Below are positions 49,860 to 59,596 of a DNA stretch of 64,000 nucleotides, piece by piece. Within the stretch, counting starts at the first letter, position 1. Each line of letters starts with the position of its first letter. A program made the position numbers and the translations under genes. This DNA is from JBQTKD01 sp052386455. Lineage in GTDB: Bacteria; Actinomycetota; Actinomycetes; Sporichthyales; Sporichthyaceae. Below the pieces are notes generated by a model. It was not told where the DNA came from, did no database searches, and saw nothing but the letters and a program-made list of their open reading frames with translations. The stretch spans positions 23,732 to 87,731 of the forward strand of contig JBQTKD010000030.1 in assembly GCA_052386455.1 (NCBI GenBank), read 5' to 3'.

Positions 49860-52800
49860 ATGTCCCTGCCGACGGGAACGGTGACGTTCCTGCTCTCGGA
49901 CATCGAGGCGTCCACGCACCTGTGGGAGGCCGACCGCGCCGCCATGGCCGCGGCCGTCGCCCGACACTACGAAATCCTCGACAAGGCCATCGCCGCCGCC
50001 GGCGGCGCGCGCCCGGTCGAGCAGGGCGAGGGCGACAGCGTGGTGGGCGCGTTCACTCGGGCTACTGACGCACTGAATGCCGCCGTCGCGACTCAGTTGG
50101 CCTTCGCGGCCGAGGAGTGGCCCGGCACCGTGGACCTGAGCGTGCGGATCGCCCTGCACACGGGCGAAGCGAACCTGCGGGACGGGGGCAACTACTTCGG
50201 ACCGGCCATCATCCGTTGCGCTCGGTTGCGCGCACTCGCGCACGGCGGTCAGATCCTGTGCTCTCGCGCCACTGCGGACGTGCTGTGGGACGCACTGCCG
50301 AACGAGGTCGTCCTACGGGATTTGGGTACCCACCTGCTCAAGGACCTTTCCCGTCCGGAGCACGTGTTCGGAGTCGGGCATCCCGCGCTGCGCTCGGATT
50401 TCCCCGCGCTGCGCTCGGCCGCCGCCCCGAGCAACCTGCCGGTCGAGCTCACCTCCTTCGTCGGCCGCGAGGTCGAACTGGCCGAACTCGTCTCGCTCGC
50501 CGGCACGAACCGCCTGGTGAGCCTCACCGGGAGCGGGGGCGTCGGAAAGACCCGCTTGGCCTCTCGCGCGGCCGCCGCCCTTTCGGACGCGCATCCGGAC
50601 GGCGCGTGGTGGGTGGACCTGGCCCCGCTCGCCGACCCGGACCTGGTCGTCCAGAGCGTGCTGACCGTGCTCGGCGTCGGCGACGTCGCGGGAAGGCTCC
50701 CGCTCGAACGCCTGATCGCCCACCTGACTCCCCGGCGGCTTCTGCTGGTGCTCGACAACTGCGAACACCTGGTGGAGGCCTGCGCCCACCTGCTCGACGC
50801 GCTGCTGCGCAGTTGCCCCGAGTTGCGGGCGCTGGCCACGAGCCGCGAGGCGTTGGGCGTAGCCGACGAGGTGGTGTGGCGCGTGCCGTCCATGGGGCGC
50901 GATGCGATCGCGCTGTTCGGCGAGCGCGCGCGCAAGGTCCGCCCGAACTTCGTCGCCGACGACACGGCGGTAGCGGAGATCTGCGCTCGGCTCGACGGCA
51001 TCCCGCTGGCCATCGAACTGGCAGCGGCGCGCGCCCGCGCGCTGACTGCGCATCAGATTCTCGCCGAGCTGGAAGATCGATTCCGGCTGCTGACCGGTCG
51101 AACCCGCGGCGCGCTGGCCCGGCAACAGACGCTGGAGGCCTCGGTCGTCTGGAGCCACGATCTGCTCACCGACGCCGAGCGGACGCTGTTTCGCCGACTC
51201 TCGGTGTTCGCCGGAGGCTTCACCCTCGACGCCGCCGAATCGGTGGCGCCGGCCGCGGGGCCCGGCGTGGAGCGCGGCGAGGTGCTGGATCTCCTGGACA
51301 CCCTGCTGGCCAAGTCGATGCTCGTCGTCGTCGACGCAGTGGACGGCGCGGTGGCGCGATACCGACTGTTGGAGACCATGCGCGCCTTCGGGGGCCGAGA
51401 ACTTTCCCGGGCGGGCGAGACCGCGGCCGCTCGCGATGGGCATCTGAGTCACTACCTCGGTGTGTTGCGCGTGGCCTACGAGGATCTGGTCCGCGTCTCG
51501 CCGGCGGTGTTGGCCCGGTACATCGTCGATGCGGATAACTTCCGCACCGCGTTGGAGTGGGCGCTGTCCGGCGATCCCGACGTCGCGGTCGAAACCACGC
51601 TGCCGTGGGCGGCGATGTGTCTCTTCCGGAGCCGCTACAGCGAAGGACGGCACTGGGCGAGCCGCGCCGCGGAGTTGTCCGGCACGTCGGTGGCGGGGAA
51701 GGTCGACGCCCTGTGGTGCCTGGGTGCCGCCCAGGTGTGTCTCGCGGACTTGGCGGGCGTACGCGCCTCGGCCGACGAGGCCCGGCGTCTGGCGGAGCAC
51801 GACGACCGTCCGCGAGTGCTGTCTCGGATGTACCACCTGCAGTCGCTCGCGGCCATGTTCGTCGATCCGGAGGCGACGCTGGCCGCCGTCGACGCAGCGA
51901 CGCCGCAGGCGGAAGCCGCCGCAGACTTGCTGGTCCTGCTGGACCTCGAACTCAATCGGTTCTTCGCGCTCATGCGCGCCGACGACCTGCCCGGCGCGGA
52001 CAGGGCCTTCGAGGGGTCGCAGTCGGTGGCGACTCGACTCGGCAACGAGTTCATCGGGTCCTGGAATCACGGTTACGAGGCGGTGCTCGCGCTGCGAGCG
52101 GGTCGTCTGGACCGCGCTCGGGTGGCCGCCGGCACCGGGCTTCGGCTGGCGCGGGGGCTCGGGGAAATGGGGGCGGCGGCGCTGAGCAACGCCGCGTTGG
52201 CGGAGCTCGAACTCCTGTCGGGGTCGTTGGGCCAGGCCCTCGGGCTGGCAGAGCTTGCGCTCGCCGAGTGCGAGGAAGCGGGCGGCTCGCAGATGAAGAA
52301 CTACTTGCTGACGACCCGAGGCCGCGTGTTGGCGGAGCTGGGGCGCCACGACGAGGCGGACCCGGCGTTGCGCCGGGCCCTCGACGAGGCCACCGCGGTT
52401 CAGGACCCCTGGCAACAGGCTCAGGCCGCGCTCGCGCTGGCGCGGGAACTGGCTCGCTTCGGCGACGCCCGCGAGGTGGACGGGCTCCTCGAGATCGCTC
52501 GTGTCTGCGCGGGACGGCTGCGAAGCCCGTGGGTACCGGCCGTAGCCGACCACCTCGCCGGTCTTGCCGCCGCCGATCCGGCGGCGGCAGAAGACTTGCA
52601 GCACGCGGCGTTGGCCGTACACGTCGCGCAGGGCTACGCGCTCGACGTGGTCGACGTGCTGGAGGCGCTCGCGGATCTGGCGGGGCGTCAGGGCAGCGGA
52701 GCCGAGGCCGCGCGCCTCCTCGGCGCGACGGCTGCCCGCCGTGCGGAGCTCGGCTATCGGCTCGGGGCACCCGACGTCGCCGCGGTTCGGGAGGAGTTCG

Positions 52801-53087
52801 CCGAGGAGTTCGCGGAGGGGGAGGCGCTGAGCATCGAGGCCGCGGTCGCGTACGCCACCCGCGCCCGCGGCGAGCGCGGAAGGCCGTCCTTCGGCTGGGC
52901 CAGCCTCACGCCCACCGAACTGGAGGTGGCCCGGTTGGCCGCGCAGGGCGGGACGAACGCCGAGATCGGCGCCGCGCTGTTCGTCAGCCTCAACACCGTC
53001 AAGGCGCACCTGTCGCACGTGTACGCCAAGCTGGGCCTCGCCAACCGCGCGGAACTGGCCGTAGAAGTGACGCGTCGCCAGATATGA
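49860..53087 (+). CDS. Giant regulator: class III cyclase-like domain, NTPase, TPR-like region, LuxR HTH
   Basis: A 1075-residue regulator. Residues 1-165 form a class III nucleotide-cyclase-like domain (TVTFLLSDIEAST with Asp14; EQGEGDSVVGAF with Asp59; GNYFGPAIIRCARL). Residues about 195-500 are a STAND-type ATPase: P-loop TGSGGVGKTRLA, LLLVLDNCEHL, LATSREALGV, GIPLAIELAAARA. Residues about 560-960 are helical repeats. The C-terminal HTH is LTPTELEVARLAAQGGTNAEIGAALFVSLNTVKAHLSHVYAKL. GGGAGG lies five bases before ATG 49860. Whether the cyclase is active is unknown, but the two metal-type Asp residues are present. It is divergent from the P450/lipoprotein pair and is their likely regulator. 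Confidence 0.9.
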   Translation: MSLPTGTVTFLLSDIEASTHLWEADRAAMAAAVARHYEILDKAIAAAGGARPVEQGEGDSVVGAFTRATDALNAAVATQLAFAAEEWPGTVDLSVRIALHTGEANLRDGGNYFGPAIIRCARLRALAHGGQILCSRATADVLWDALPNEVVLRDLGTHLLKDLSRPEHVFGVGHPALRSDFPALRSAAAPSNLPVELTSFVGREVELAELVSLAGTNRLVSLTGSGGVGKTRLASRAAAALSDAHPDGAWWVDLAPLADPDLVVQSVLTVLGVGDVAGRLPLERLIAHLTPRRLLLVLDNCEHLVEACAHLLDALLRSCPELRALATSREALGVADEVVWRVPSMGRDAIALFGERARKVRPNFVADDTAVAEICARLDGIPLAIELAAARARALTAHQILAELEDRFRLLTGRTRGALARQQTLEASVVWSHDLLTDAERTLFRRLSVFAGGFTLDAAESVAPAAGPGVERGEVLDLLDTLLAKSMLVVVDAVDGAVARYRLLETMRAFGGRELSRAGETAAARDGHLSHYLGVLRVAYEDLVRVSPAVLARYIVDADNFRTALEWALSGDPDVAVETTLPWAAMCLFRSRYSEGRHWASRAAELSGTSVAGKVDALWCLGAAQVCLADLAGVRASADEARRLAEHDDRPRVLSRMYHLQSLAAMFVDPEATLAAVDAATPQAEAAADLLVLLDLELNRFFALMRADDLPGADRAFEGSQSVATRLGNEFIGSWNHGYEAVLALRAGRLDRARVAAGTGLRLARGLGEMGAAALSNAALAELELLSGSLGQALGLAELALAECEEAGGSQMKNYLLTTRGRVLAELGRHDEADPALRRALDEATAVQDPWQQAQAALALARELARFGDAREVDGLLEIARVCAGRLRSPWVPAVADHLAGLAAADPAAAEDLQHAALAVHVAQGYALDVVDVLEALADLAGRQGSGAEAARLLGATAARRAELGYRLGAPDVAAVREEFAEEFAEGEALSIEAAVAYATRARGERGRPSFGWASLTPTELEVARLAAQGGTNAEIGAALFVSLNTVKAHLSHVYAKLGLANRAELAVEVTRRQI

Positions 53088-53107
53088 CCGGCGGAGGGAG
53101 TGGCACC

Positions 53108-53488
53108 CTAGTCCCAGATGGCGATTCCACGAGCTCGGCCGGCCTTGGCCAATGGTCCGTCGAAGGTCGCGATTCCCGATCGGGTCGATTCCGCCACGAG
53201 GATCGCGCAGCAGTCCGGCATTTTCAGCCCGGTCTCTGCGCGCAGCACCGCCAGCTTTACGTGCGCGTCTTCGGGAAGTGGCGCCACCTCGACGACCTGC
53301 GCCAGTGCGGCATTGACCTCGGCGGCTCGTCCCGCCCGTGCAGCCGAGACCAGCACCTCCGCCCAGGTGATCTCGCTCGCCGTGCACCCCAGCAGTTCTG
53401 GCGTTCCCATCAGTTCCGCGGCCCGCGCGTGGTGCGCGTCGCGGTGGCTCAGGTAGGCGATCAGGAAGCTGGCGTCGAGGACGATCAC
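53108..53488 (-). CDS. PIN-domain toxin (VapC-like)
   Basis: A 126-residue PIN nuclease: VIVLDASFLIAYLSHRD (first Asp), ITWAEVLVS (Glu), LKMPDCCAILVAES (Asp) and GIATFDGPL (Asp). Start GTG 53486-53488 overlaps the antitoxin stop by four bases. PIN toxins cleave RNA and are silenced by the paired antitoxin. Confidence 0.85.
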   Translation of the reverse strand: MIVLDASFLIAYLSHRDAHHARAAELMGTPELLGCTASEITWAEVLVSAARAGRAAEVNAALAQVVEVAPLPEDAHVKLAVLRAETGLKMPDCCAILVAESTRSGIATFDGPLAKAGRARGIAIWD

Positions 53489-53754
53489 GCCGGCCAGTCC
53501 TCCCGCAGATCGGCGAGGTAGTCGGGCGGGAAGAGGTCGGCGAACGTCCCTGAGGTGGTCCGGATCGCTTCCCTGCGGGCCCGGAGCAACTCCTCGCGTT
53601 CGTTGACGAGGACCGCGAATCCTTCCTCCACCAGATGCAGCAGCAACTTCGCGCGGTTCTGGGCGTCGTGGGGCCAATGCGCAGCGGCCGCGTCGAGTGC
53701 TTCGGCGAGCCTGTCGGTCTCGGTGATCTGGTAGCGCGGGCGGGTAGTGGGCAC
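53485..53754 (-). CDS. Antitoxin of the PIN toxin module
   Basis: An 89-residue protein (TRPRYQITETDRLAEALDAAAAHWP, LLLHLVEEGFAVLVNERE) with no strong family match but the length, charge and gene order of VapB-type antitoxins. Start GTG 53752-53754. A TACACT -10 box six bases upstream suggests a leaderless message. Confidence 0.75.
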   Translation of the reverse strand: MPTTRPRYQITETDRLAEALDAAAAHWPHDAQNRAKLLLHLVEEGFAVLVNEREELLRARREAIRTTSGTFADLFPPDYLADLREDWPA

Positions 53755-53760
53755 GACCGA

Positions 53761-53788
53761 AGTGTACCACCGTATGAAAGTGTGTCAC
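53761..53788 (-). promoter_or_regulatory. Leaderless promoter of the toxin-antitoxin pair
   Basis: On the minus strand GTGACA (53788-53783) and TACACT (53766-53761) are 16 bases apart and the GTG start follows the -10 box by six bases. The fit to -35/-10 consensus is good. Confidence 0.55.
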
Positions 53789-53881
53789 CCGATTGGCGCT
53801 GGCGCCCTGCTGGCGGCTCGGCGCCGATTCTGTCGGTGGGCGCCGGCAGGGTGCGACCATGGATGGAGAGGTGGTGGGGCG

Positions 53882-54457
53882 ATGTCGGTGCATCCGGAGG
53901 CGGCGGTGCTGCCCGAGCGGTATCTCAACGAGGGTCCGTGGACGGAGGCGGACTACTTCGATCTGCCCGAGGACATCGCGCGGATCGAACTGCTCGACGG
54001 CGCGTTGCTCGTGAATCCTCCGCCGACTGTCGGGCACCAGCGTCTGACGCTGCGGTTGGCCATGGCTCTCGCCGCGGTGTGTCCATCGGGGCTGGAGGTC
54101 GTCGTCGGAGCCGGGGTACGGCTGATCACCGGTCGAATTTTCATCCCCGACATCGCAGTAGTCGTATCGCACATCGACGGCGACGCGAGGGTGTTCGAGG
54201 CCCGCGACGTTCGGCTGGCGTTGGAGATCGTCAGCCCCGGCAGCGTCGCCTTGGACCGCGCGGTCAAGCCGCCGCTGTACGCGGAGTCCGGCATCGCGAC
54301 CTACGTGCGCATCGAGAAGGCCGGACCAACGGCGCACGTGCTGCGGTTGCACACCGGAAAGTACGTTCCCGAATCCGCAGGTACCTCGCTCCGACTGGAG
54401 GAACCGTTCCCGGCCGTCGTCGACCTGCCGGAGCTACTGACCGAGGCCGGGAGTTAA
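53882..54457 (+). CDS. Uma2-family PD-(D/E)XK protein
   Basis: A 191-residue Uma2 protein: WTEADYFDLPEDIARIELLDGALLVNPPPTVGHQRLTLRL, then RIFIPDIAVVV (the Asp of the nuclease-like core), LALEIVSPGS and YAESGIATYVRIE. Length is normal and the frame is intact, unlike the copy at 7017. ATG 53882. A gene for an unrecognised protein follows three bases after the stop. Confidence 0.85.
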   Translation: MSVHPEAAVLPERYLNEGPWTEADYFDLPEDIARIELLDGALLVNPPPTVGHQRLTLRLAMALAAVCPSGLEVVVGAGVRLITGRIFIPDIAVVVSHIDGDARVFEARDVRLALEIVSPGSVALDRAVKPPLYAESGIATYVRIEKAGPTAHVLRLHTGKYVPESAGTSLRLEEPFPAVVDLPELLTEAGS

Positions 54458-54460
54458 CCG

Positions 54461-55123
54461 ATGCCGGCTCCGGTCGACGGCATCGAGATCGCGTACCGGT
54501 GGCGACGGGGTCGGTGGACGGCGGCCCTGTCCAACGGTGAACCGTTGGAAGTCGCCGAGAGTGCGGCAGGCTTCCACGAGGCGCGAGCCGAGATCCGCAG
54601 CCGGATGGCGGCTCGCCTCGCCGTATCGGTCGAGGAGTTGGACCGACACATCGCCGCCGAGCATTTGCAACCTCCCGAGTGGGCCAGCGTCGAGTGGCAC
54701 GGGCTTCGATTCGCGATGCTCGTCCCGGACTACGGCGTCGACGACCCCTCCGCGGAGCAGCGCGCACTGCTGCGAGCCTGCTTCGAGTACTACCGCGATA
54801 ACGTGCCCGAAGGCATGAAGGTGGAGTACTACGCCAACCGCGTCCGCGTCGAACCAGGTGCCTTCGGACAGCGCCGCGCGGTGATCGACGCGATCGGGGG
54901 TGCACTCGCCGCGCAGGTGCCCGACGAATGGACCATGACGACGGGGCCGGTGTCGTGTGGACTCGATCAGGCCCGAGAGCAGTTTCGGCGCGCCCTGCTG
55001 TTGGACGTACCCGAAGGCTTCGTGCGGGTGACGACCAGCTTCGAAGGCTTCGAGGACGAGGGCACCCTCGGCACGCTCCATCTGCTGCTCAAGGAGCGAT
55101 GGGAACTGGACCGCCCCTTCTAG
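54461..55123 (+). CDS. Protein of unknown family linked to Uma2
   Basis: A 220-residue protein I do not recognise. It begins MPAPVDGIEIAYRWRRGRWTAAL, has a compact N-terminal region with HEARAEIRSRMAARL (possible HicB-like strand-strand-helix then helix), and a C-terminal region rich in Glu/Asp and aromatic residues (SVEWHGLRFAMLVPDYG, YYANRVRVEPGAFGQRRAVIDAIG, VTTSFEGFEDEGT). No signal peptide or membrane helix. Three bases from the Uma2 gene, so probably co-translated. Confidence 0.65.
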   Translation: MPAPVDGIEIAYRWRRGRWTAALSNGEPLEVAESAAGFHEARAEIRSRMAARLAVSVEELDRHIAAEHLQPPEWASVEWHGLRFAMLVPDYGVDDPSAEQRALLRACFEYYRDNVPEGMKVEYYANRVRVEPGAFGQRRAVIDAIGGALAAQVPDEWTMTTGPVSCGLDQAREQFRRALLLDVPEGFVRVTTSFEGFEDEGTLGTLHLLLKERWELDRPF

Positions 55124-55141
55124 GCCGCCCACCCGAACCCG

Positions 55142-55440
55142 TCAGCTGCAAAGGGATCGGTTGGCGCGCGGCGTCGTCCAACCCGCTCTGGTTAGCACCT
55201 CCACGAATACGCAACGTCCGGGAGTTTCACGTGTCCGGTCGGCGTGGAAGGTGAACGGGAAACGTCGTTGCCGTCGTCGCGTTGGTAGAGCACCACGGAA
55301 TGACAGGCGAGACCGCCGCGCGCGTTGACGTCCTTCGACGTCTGACTGAGCGTCACTTCCTCGTTGGTGGCGCGAAGCTCGGCCGCGTCCAAGCGCGTGC
55401 CGCAACCCCCCAGCACCAGCACGGCGCCGAGAAGGGCCAT
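55142..55440 (-). pseudogene. Shredded copy of the binding-lipoprotein gene
   Basis: Three pieces of a paralogue of the lipoprotein at 46915 remain in order: the signal and lipobox (LLGAVLVLGGCGTRLDAAELRA, start 55440), a middle scrap SKDVNARGGLACHSVVLYQRDDGND, and the C-terminus FTFHADRTRETPGRCVFVEV ending at TGA 55142-55144 in a different frame. About 300 of some 1,430 bases survive, so at least two internal deletions occurred. No function expected. Confidence 0.88.
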
Positions 55441-55454
55441 GGGGGCAGAGCAGA

Positions 55455-55880
55455 TCACGACGTACCGACCGTGGTGCGTTGGCGCAGGATCACCCGAACC
55501 GCCTCGGGCCCGGTGGTCATTCCGAACCGCTCTCGCACGGCCGGCGCCGCCGGGTCGGGGGTCAGGTCGAAGCAATGCACGAGCATGGCCAGCGCGGTCT
55601 TGGCCTCCAGATAGGCCAGTCCGCGGCCCGGGCACACCCGCGGGCCGGCACCGAAGGAGAGGAAGCCCCGGGCCTCGATCGCGCCTGCCAGCCAGCGATC
55701 CGGGTCGAAGTTGCGGGCGCCCGGGGTTCCGTCGCCGCGCGCCGAGACAAGGCGGGTCAACAACATGAGCGGAGTGCCCGCCGGGAGGGCATAGCCGAGA
55801 ATCTCGACGTCGCAGGTGGGTTCCACCCCGAGGACGGGCACCGGACCGCGGAGCCGTATCGCCTCGCGGACCACCGCGTC
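55455..55880 (-). pseudogene. C-terminal remnant of a cytochrome P450 gene
   Basis: Encodes the last about 140 residues of a paralogue of the P450 at 48345: VVREAIRLRGPVPVLGVEP, FDPDRWLAGAIEARGFLSFGAGPRVCPGRGLAYLEAK with the heme Cys. The ExxR helix is where the gene breaks off, at a junction with the opposite-strand regulator gene. The missing N-terminal two thirds include the I helix, so it cannot make a P450. Confidence 0.9.
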
Positions 55881-58402
55881 ACGCCGACGGAGTCGCCTTC
55901 GTGGATCTGGCGCCGCTGACCGACCCGGACCTCGTCGCGGAGACCGTCATGACGGTGCTCGGGGTCGGCGACGTCGCGGGGGCGTCGGCGGCCGACCGGC
56001 TCCTCGCGCACCTCGTCGCGCGGGATCTACTGCTGGTGTTGGACAACTGCGAGCACGTCGTCGAGGCCTGCGCGGAACTGGCGGTCGCCGTGCTGGCTCG
56101 ATGTCCAGGGGTGTACGTCCTGGCCACCAGCCGGGAGGCTCTGGGGGTTGCCGGGGAGGTGGTGTGGCAGGTGCCGTCGATGGGCGCGGACGGCGTGGCG
56201 CTGTTCGTCGAGCGGGCGACGGCGGCGCGACCAAACTTCGCGGTCGACGACGAGGCGCTGCTCGCCGAGATCTGCGACCGCCTCGACGGGATCCCGCTGG
56301 CGATCGAGTTGGCGGCCGCCCGGTCTCGGTCGCTGACCCCAGGTCAGATGTTGGGGCAGCTGGAGGACCGGTTCAGGCTGTTGACGGGCCGTACTCGGGG
56401 CACGCTGGGCCGGCAGCGCACGCTGGAGGCCTCGGTGACGTGGAGCCACGAGCTGCTGTCGGAGGACGAGCGCCTGTTGTTTCGTCGGCTCGCGGTGTTC
56501 GCGGGCGGCTTCACCCTCGACGCAGCCGAGGCAGTAGCCTCCGCGGCCGCGCCGGGGCTCGACGCCGGCGCGATACTCGACCTCCTCGACGCGCTGGTCG
56601 CGAAGTCGATGGTGGCCGTGGTCGACGACGCCGAGGGCCGCTACCGGCTCCTCGAAACGCTGCGGGCATTCGCGGCGACGGAACTCGAGCGGGCCGGGGA
56701 GACTGCGACGGCTCGCGAAGCCCATCTCGGCTACTTCCTCGAGTTCCTGCGCGCGGGCGGCTTGGGTCTCGACGGCACGAACCTCGAGCGGGTCCGGCGA
56801 TTCGTCGGCGACCAGGACAACTGCCGTGCGGCCGCAGACTGGTGTCTGTCCGGGACGGACATCGATCGAAGCGTCGAGCTGGTGCGACATCTCCTCTTGG
56901 CGCTGGCGGGACGCGGCAGGTATCGAGAGGGGCATGACTGGGGGCGGCGTGCCGTCGAACTCCCGGGCCTGAGCGCTCGACCCGCCGCCGTGCAGATCGA
57001 CGCATTGATGACGCTGGGCGCCGGCCAAACAGCGCTGTCCGACGTGGCGGCGCTGTCCGCGACCGCCGCCCGAGCATCGACGCTGCTCGACGCGGAGGCC
57101 GGCGCACGAAGCCGAGCGCAGGCGTTGCATCTCCAGGCTCGCCTGGCCATGTTCCGCGGCGACCCCGCGGCGGCGCGGGCAGCGCTGGACGCGGCGCAGC
57201 CCTTTGCCGAGGAAGCCGGCGAAGTCCTCTCGCTGCTGGATCTGTCCTGCTGCCGACTGATCGTGGCGATGCGCTCGGACGACCTCGTGAACGCTCGCGG
57301 CCTGGTGGACGCGGCGCTGGCGGTGGCCCGCCGCTACGACAGCCACCCCTATCTGGTGTTGGACCACTGCTACCAGTCCGTGCTGGCGCTGCGGGCCGGC
57401 GACTTCCCGACGGCCGGCGCTGCAGCGAGCGAATGCTTTCGGCTCGCGGCAGGCCCGGTCGGATTCGGGGGCGGAATGAACACCGGCGTGCTCGCTTTCC
57501 TGCAGCTGTTCGGCGGCAACCCGGACCGAGCGTTGGAGTTGGTGGACCCGGTGATCCCGATCGTCCTCGGCGACGGCGGGTACGGCTTCCTGGCCTATCT
57601 CATGACGATCCGGGGGCGCGCGCTGGCAGCACTGGGCGCGCCCGACGCCGAGGCCGCCCTCGTCGAGGCGCTAGCCACCGCCGAACGGCTGCAGGATCCA
57701 TGGCAGGTCGCTCACGCGGCGGTCGCGTGCGCGCGGTTCTTCGTCGACCACGACGCGAAGGTGACGGACGGCTATGTGGAAACCGCTCGAGCCACCGGGG
57801 CCGCGGTCGGCAGCCCGTACGTACGCGCCGCGGCCGACCACCTCGACGCTTTACTGGCTGCGGCCCGAGGGGAGCTCGCGCGGGCCGAAGACCTGGCACA
57901 CGCGGCCTTGGCGGTGCACGTCGCACAGGGCTACGCCCTCGACGCCGTCGACGTGCTGGAAACCCTCGCCTGCCTCGCAGTGCGCAGCGAGAGTCAACTG
58001 GAGGCGGCGCGGCTGTTCGGCGCCGCGACCGCTCGCCGCGAAGAGCTCGGGTACCGCCTGGTGCCGCCCGACACGGCGTCGACGCGCGATGCCCTTCTGA
58101 GCGACGAGGACTGCGCCGCCGCGGCCAAGGAGGGCGCGTCGCTGGGCGTCGACGCCGCGGTTGCCTACGCCTCGCGGGCGCGCGGCGAGCGCGGCCGTCC
58201 GTCGTTCGGGTGGGCGGCGCTCACCCCGATGGAGCTGGACGTGGCGCGGCTGGTGGCGGAGGGAGTCGGGAACGCCGAGATCGGGCGCCGGCTCTTCGTC
58301 AGCGTCAACACGATCAAGACGCACCTGCAGCGCACGTACGCGAAGCTCGGCCTGACCAGCCGCGCCGAGCTCGCCGCGGAGGTGACGCGCCGGGGCGGGT
58401 AA
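55880..58402 (+). pseudogene. Decapitated cyclase-LuxR regulator, lacks cyclase and P-loop
   Basis: A long open frame (about 833 residues from GTG 55901) matches the regulator at 49860 from HADGVAFVDLAPLTDPDLV to the end: LLLVLDNCEHVVEAC, LATSREALGV, then helical repeats and HTH LTPMELDVARLVAEGVGNAEIGRRLFVSVNTIKTHL. The first 240 residues (cyclase domain and Walker A) are missing, replaced by the P450 remnant on the other strand. The frame has stayed open, so a truncated DNA-binding product is conceivable, but it lacks its own upstream region and an ATP site. Confidence 0.85.
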
Positions 58403-58522
58403 CCGAGACGCACGGCAGTAGTCGGGGCCGACTTCCGGCACGTGTCGCCGGGGCGACACCGAGCGTTGCCCGGCCCTCCTAGGGTCGGGCCGACACATCA
58501 GCCGCCACCAGGACAGGTGCCC

Positions 58523-58816
58523 ATGGCCATCACCGCAACCGCCCTGCTCGTCGCGAAGCCCGGCGAGGTGGACAACCTCATCGCGATCATGTCCAAGTTC
58601 GTCCCGGAGCTGCGAGCGTGGGAAGGCAGCCTCGGCACTACCTCGCACCGGGACCAGGACGACCCGAACAAAATCCTGTTGATCGAACGGTGGGAGGCGA
58701 AGGAGAACCACCTGAGCTACCTGAAGATGCGCGCCGACAACGGCGACCTGGACCGGCTCGGTAAGCTCGTGGCCGCTCCGCCGGCGTTCGCCTGGTACGA
58801 CGATGCCGACCTCTGA
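58523..58816 (+). CDS. Antibiotic-biosynthesis-monooxygenase (ABM) domain protein
   Basis: A 97-residue ferredoxin-like-fold protein: ITATALLVAKPGEVDNLIAIMSKF, EGSLGTTSHRDQDDPNKILLIERWEAKENHLSYLK. ABM proteins include quinol monooxygenases and heme-degrading enzymes; the catalytic residues are not diagnostic. ATG 58523 with AGGACAGG upstream. Stands alone. Confidence 0.8.
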   Translation: MAITATALLVAKPGEVDNLIAIMSKFVPELRAWEGSLGTTSHRDQDDPNKILLIERWEAKENHLSYLKMRADNGDLDRLGKLVAAPPAFAWYDDADL

Positions 58817-58848
58817 GCGGGCTATTCGCCGCGCTGTGTGACGCGCCG

Positions 58849-59232
58849 TCAACGAGTGGCGTCGAGCACGAACTCGTGGCCGAGCCCGAGCAGGATCCGA
58901 TCGGCCGTCAGGAAGGGCAGGTTCTCGACGGAGGCCTGGGCCAGCAGCAGACGGTCGAATGGGTCGTGGCGTGTCAGTTCGGGAAATCGGCGCAGCCCCT
59001 CGGCGTGCTGGGGTGCGACCGCAAGCAACTCGAGCCCGGCTTCGGAAAGTCTCGCCGGCAGACCCGGCTCGACTCGGACTCGTCCCAGCATCGCCTTGAT
59101 CGTCAACTCCCACACGCTGGCCGCCGAGACGTAGACGTCGACGGCATCGTGGACGAGTCCGGTCGCGACCGTCCCGAGTCGCGAATCCCCGTCGAGCACC
59201 CACACCGCGACGTGGGTGTCAAGCAGGGGCAT
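58849..59232 (-). CDS. PIN-domain toxin, VapC-like (second module)
   Basis: A 127-residue PIN nuclease: LLDTHVAVWVLDGD (Asp), ASVWELTIKAMLGR (Glu), TRHDPFDRLLLAQA (Asp) and FLTADRIL (Asp). The DTH start and HDPFDRLL motif mark the subgroup usually paired with Phd-type antitoxins. It overlaps the antitoxin by 14 bases. Confidence 0.9.
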   Translation of the reverse strand: MPLLDTHVAVWVLDGDSRLGTVATGLVHDAVDVYVSAASVWELTIKAMLGRVRVEPGLPARLSEAGLELLAVAPQHAEGLRRFPELTRHDPFDRLLLAQASVENLPFLTADRILLGLGHEFVLDATR

Positions 59233-59473
59233 CGGCGCCGACGTCCTCGCCGTAGAACATCCGCAGAATCTCGGGGTCGGGATCGTCGAAGTCGTCCGGG
59301 ACCGAGATCCGACCCTTCAGCGTCCCGAACTTCACCCTGTTCGGGCTGTGCGGCACCAGATCGGCGATGGGCTCGCCCGCCTTGGCGATGACGATCCGTT
59401 CGCCGGCCGCAACGCGCGCCAGCAGCTTGGACAGGTGTGTCTTCGCTTCGTGAATGTTCACGACGTCGGTCAT
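59219..59473 (-). CDS. Phd/YefM-type antitoxin
   Basis: An 84-residue antitoxin: VVNIHEAKTHLSKLLARVAAGERIVIAKAGEPIADLVPH is the classic Phd DNA-binding N-terminus; the acidic C-terminus (DDFDDPDPEILRMFYGED) would wrap the toxin. It precedes and overlaps the PIN toxin gene. Confidence 0.92.
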   Translation of the reverse strand: MTDVVNIHEAKTHLSKLLARVAAGERIVIAKAGEPIADLVPHSPNRVKFGTLKGRISVPDDFDDPDPEILRMFYGEDVGADAPA

Positions 59474-59596
59474 CGATGCCTCGCAGCCTGGACTTAGTCC
59501 AGTCTAGTCCATCAGCTACGGAGTTTGTGATCGCTGCGCTCAACAAGCGTCCTCGCTTCGGGATCGCTCGAGTGAGTTCCTCGCTCGGCGCTCCGC

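Noticed and set aside
50313..53387. A 1,000-codon minus-strand open frame opposite the cyclase-LuxR gene
   Set aside because: Low-complexity Arg/Gly/Gln-rich translation with no family motifs; it mirrors a well-defined gene.
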